Shown here piece by piece: positions 41,319 to 42,739 of a DNA stretch of 42,739 nucleotides. The translations under genes were made by a program, and so were the position numbers. Origin of the DNA: Lachnospiraceae bacterium (GTDB lineage: Bacteria; Bacillota; Clostridia; Lachnospirales; Lachnospiraceae); contig SVEG01000022.1 in assembly GCA_015057505.1 (NCBI GenBank), positions 1 to 42,739 of the forward strand, given 5' to 3'. The first letter of the stretch is position 1; the number at the start of each line of letters is the position of its first letter. The notes below the pieces were generated by a model, which saw only the letters and a list, made by a program, of their open reading frames with translations, was not told the origin of the DNA and did no database searches.

Positions 41319-42422
41319 ATGAAAAAAATATTAAGTGTTTTTGTCGTATTGTTTTTTGCATTTGTATTAACGGCTTGTAAAGAAGAGCAGGATAGTTTTG
41401 AAGTAACATTAGAGGAAAAGAGATATTTAAAAAACTATCAGATATACTCAGTGTCTGATGATGGAACATTTTATATTGGAAAAGATAATATGATTCATTA
41501 TATAATCCCAAATACAGGTGAAGACATGATTTTTTGTTATGATCCTAATTGTTTACATATCCCTGCATCGGTCGATAAACCGGATCCGACATGTATGGCA
41601 GCTACTTATGTAGAAAAAAATAGAATGGCTTATTATGAAGGAAATATTTATCTTTTTGTGTATGACGGTTTGTTTGCACATAAGGTATATAAAATGGATG
41701 CAGATGGTTCGGGAAGAGTTGAAATTGCTTCGTTCCCATTTTCGCTTGATTTGTCTTATTATACATTTTATAACGATAAGATGTATTATACAGCAGTTAT
41801 AAAAGAGGTGGACGAAATAAATGGAGATATTAATTCAACAAATCAACTTATAGAGTTTGATTTGTTGAAGGGAACATATAGAGTGATTTTAGATATGGAC
41901 AAGGAACTGCTTAATAACGTAGTGGAAGTAACAGATACTGCGGTGTATTTGCATATTGACGGTAGTGAAGGAGATTATTTAAAAAGGGTTAATCTGAATA
42001 CTTTGGAGGAAACTGTTATAATTGATAGTAGTAAACATAAAGAACATAGATGCGTGAGCGTTTATAATGACGAGCATTATATTTATCTTCATAACGTTTA
42101 TGCTAAATATGAAATAGGAATTAGCAGTATGGTTTCAGACGAGGATACACCGCTCATAACATTTAAGGATGATGAATTTCTTGGGATTGTAAAGTCATCG
42201 GGCAATGGGATTTTTTATACAGTATTTAAAGGTGATATAAAAGATCTGGATATGACACAAGTAAAGTATTATTTCTATAATCTTGCAACAGATGAGTTGG
42301 TAGATATTACGGAAAAGGGTAGAGAATATAGATTGGTGAGTTATGACGAGCAGAATGATATATTTATAGGAAGATGGGATGAGCATCCTGTTGCCGTTGA
42401 ATGTTCAGAAGTGTTTGAATGA
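41319..42422 (+). CDS. Lipoprotein with probable beta-propeller-like repeats
   Basis: 367 residues with a lipoprotein signal (lipobox LTAC, Cys20). The body has repeated strand-rich motifs of the type YYEGNIYLFVYDG, TFYNDKMYYTAV, VYNDEHYIYLHNVY, and a Cys pair in CYDPNCLHIP, like surface lipoproteins with propeller folds found in Lachnospiraceae near ABC-2 exporters. No catalytic motif is seen. TGGAGGG lies just before ATG 41319; the gap to the previous stop is 10 bases, so it is in the same operon. Confidence 0.7.
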   Translation: MKKILSVFVVLFFAFVLTACKEEQDSFEVTLEEKRYLKNYQIYSVSDDGTFYIGKDNMIHYIIPNTGEDMIFCYDPNCLHIPASVDKPDPTCMAATYVEKNRMAYYEGNIYLFVYDGLFAHKVYKMDADGSGRVEIASFPFSLDLSYYTFYNDKMYYTAVIKEVDEINGDINSTNQLIEFDLLKGTYRVILDMDKELLNNVVEVTDTAVYLHIDGSEGDYLKRVNLNTLEETVIIDSSKHKEHRCVSVYNDEHYIYLHNVYAKYEIGISSMVSDEDTPLITFKDDEFLGIVKSSGNGIFYTVFKGDIKDLDMTQVKYYFYNLATDELVDITEKGREYRLVSYDEQNDIFIGRWDEHPVAVECSEVFE

Positions 42423-42453
42423 TAGATAAGGACATTAAAGGGGATGTTAGTGA

Positions 42454-42739
42454 GTGATAAAACAGGAATTATATAAAGTCTTCGTAAATAAATCAACACT
42501 ACTTTTTATTGTAGTGTTACTGGCTTTTAATATAGTTCAGCTTGTATATCTTGACAATAAAGCGAACCCGTGGCCTGCCTCTGCGTATACGGAAGCATGG
42601 AGGGATATAGAAGAGCTTTTGGAGGATGAGACGGCTGGCAGAACCATAGTGCAGGATCGGCTTAAAGAGCGTTCTCTGGCGGTGGCACTTGCGAGGGTTA
42701 GTGAGGATGAGGATGTGAAGGCGGCGGCAGCGGTTTATA
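42454..42739 (+). CDS. N-terminal part of a membrane protein, probably an ABC-2-type permease (cut by window end)
   Basis: 95 codons are visible from GTG 42454, with AAAGGGG (42437-42443) upstream. It opens with a short basic segment (IKQELYKVFVNKST), one membrane span (LLFIVVLLAFNIVQLVYL), then a large polar loop, as in the first part of ABC-2 permeases with a big extracellular domain between spans 1 and 2. The base composition is clearly higher in GC (codons GCG, CTG, GTG) than in the genes just before it. The rest lies outside the window. Confidence 0.6.
   Translation, partial: MIKQELYKVFVNKSTLLFIVVLLAFNIVQLVYLDNKANPWPASAYTEAWRDIEELLEDETAGRTIVQDRLKERSLAVALARVSEDEDVKAAAAVY

Overview
The window looks like a chromosomal segment of a low-GC, anaerobic Firmicute of the Lachnospiraceae type (an inference). 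The reasons are a pyruvate:ferredoxin oxidoreductase, strong AGGAGG-type ribosome binding sites, occasional TTG/GTG starts, TTGACA/TATAAT promoters, many lipoproteins and membrane-anchored signalling proteins. I saw no tRNA, rRNA or CRISPR array.

Layout. (1) 1-6.9 kb, accessory: a subtype-B tannase, a 1364-residue lipoprotein with four domain repeats and an M6-like metallopeptidase domain, a compact type I toxin-antitoxin locus, and a SAM methyltransferase split by an in-frame TGA. A perfect 37-bp direct repeat, the leader of the toxin gene, lies at the window edge and again at 6010. (2) 7.0-15.1 kb: one long nucleotide operon, pyrE - vanZ-like - small membrane protein - M29-like peptidase - purE - purM - purN - purD - 7TM-LuxR regulator, closed by a terminator. 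(3) 15.1-19.7 kb: a hybrid histidine kinase followed by a 7TM-PAS-HD-GYP-receiver protein. (4) 19.7-22.0 kb, minus strand: an ABC-2-type exporter. (5) 22.1-26.2 kb: maf, a small acidic protein, a SurA/PrsA-like lipoprotein and a CapA-like protein as one operon, then mscS. (6) 26.3-27.7 kb, minus: argH. (7) 27.8-31.4 kb: a duplicated-domain lipoprotein, then the nucleoside salvage pair deoB-pdp behind a long hairpin leader. (8) 31.5-35.1 kb: nifJ. (9) 35.15-36.5 kb: an ISL3-type insertion sequence with a nonsense codon in its transposase. (10) 36.5-42.7 kb: an AT-rich accessory cluster. It holds a stand-alone LytTR regulator, a tandem direct repeat with 21-bp period, a structured leader with several very short possible peptide ORFs, a Tyr-rich secreted protein, two paralogous solute-binding-type lipoproteins, another lipoprotein, and the start of an ABC-2-like permease running off the window.

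How the genes work together. Pyrimidine (pyrE) and purine (purE/M/N/D) synthesis are co-transcribed and lie next to membrane sensors, one of which should degrade cyclic di-GMP. deoB-pdp recycle nucleosides into sugar phosphates that feed glycolysis and NifJ. The cluster downstream of the IS is the best candidate for an undescribed system: a LytTR-controlled locus for a secreted protein and surface lipoproteins with possible signalling peptides. The type I toxin-antitoxin locus is the best-resolved small system. All function calls rest on reading motifs by eye; no database search was run.
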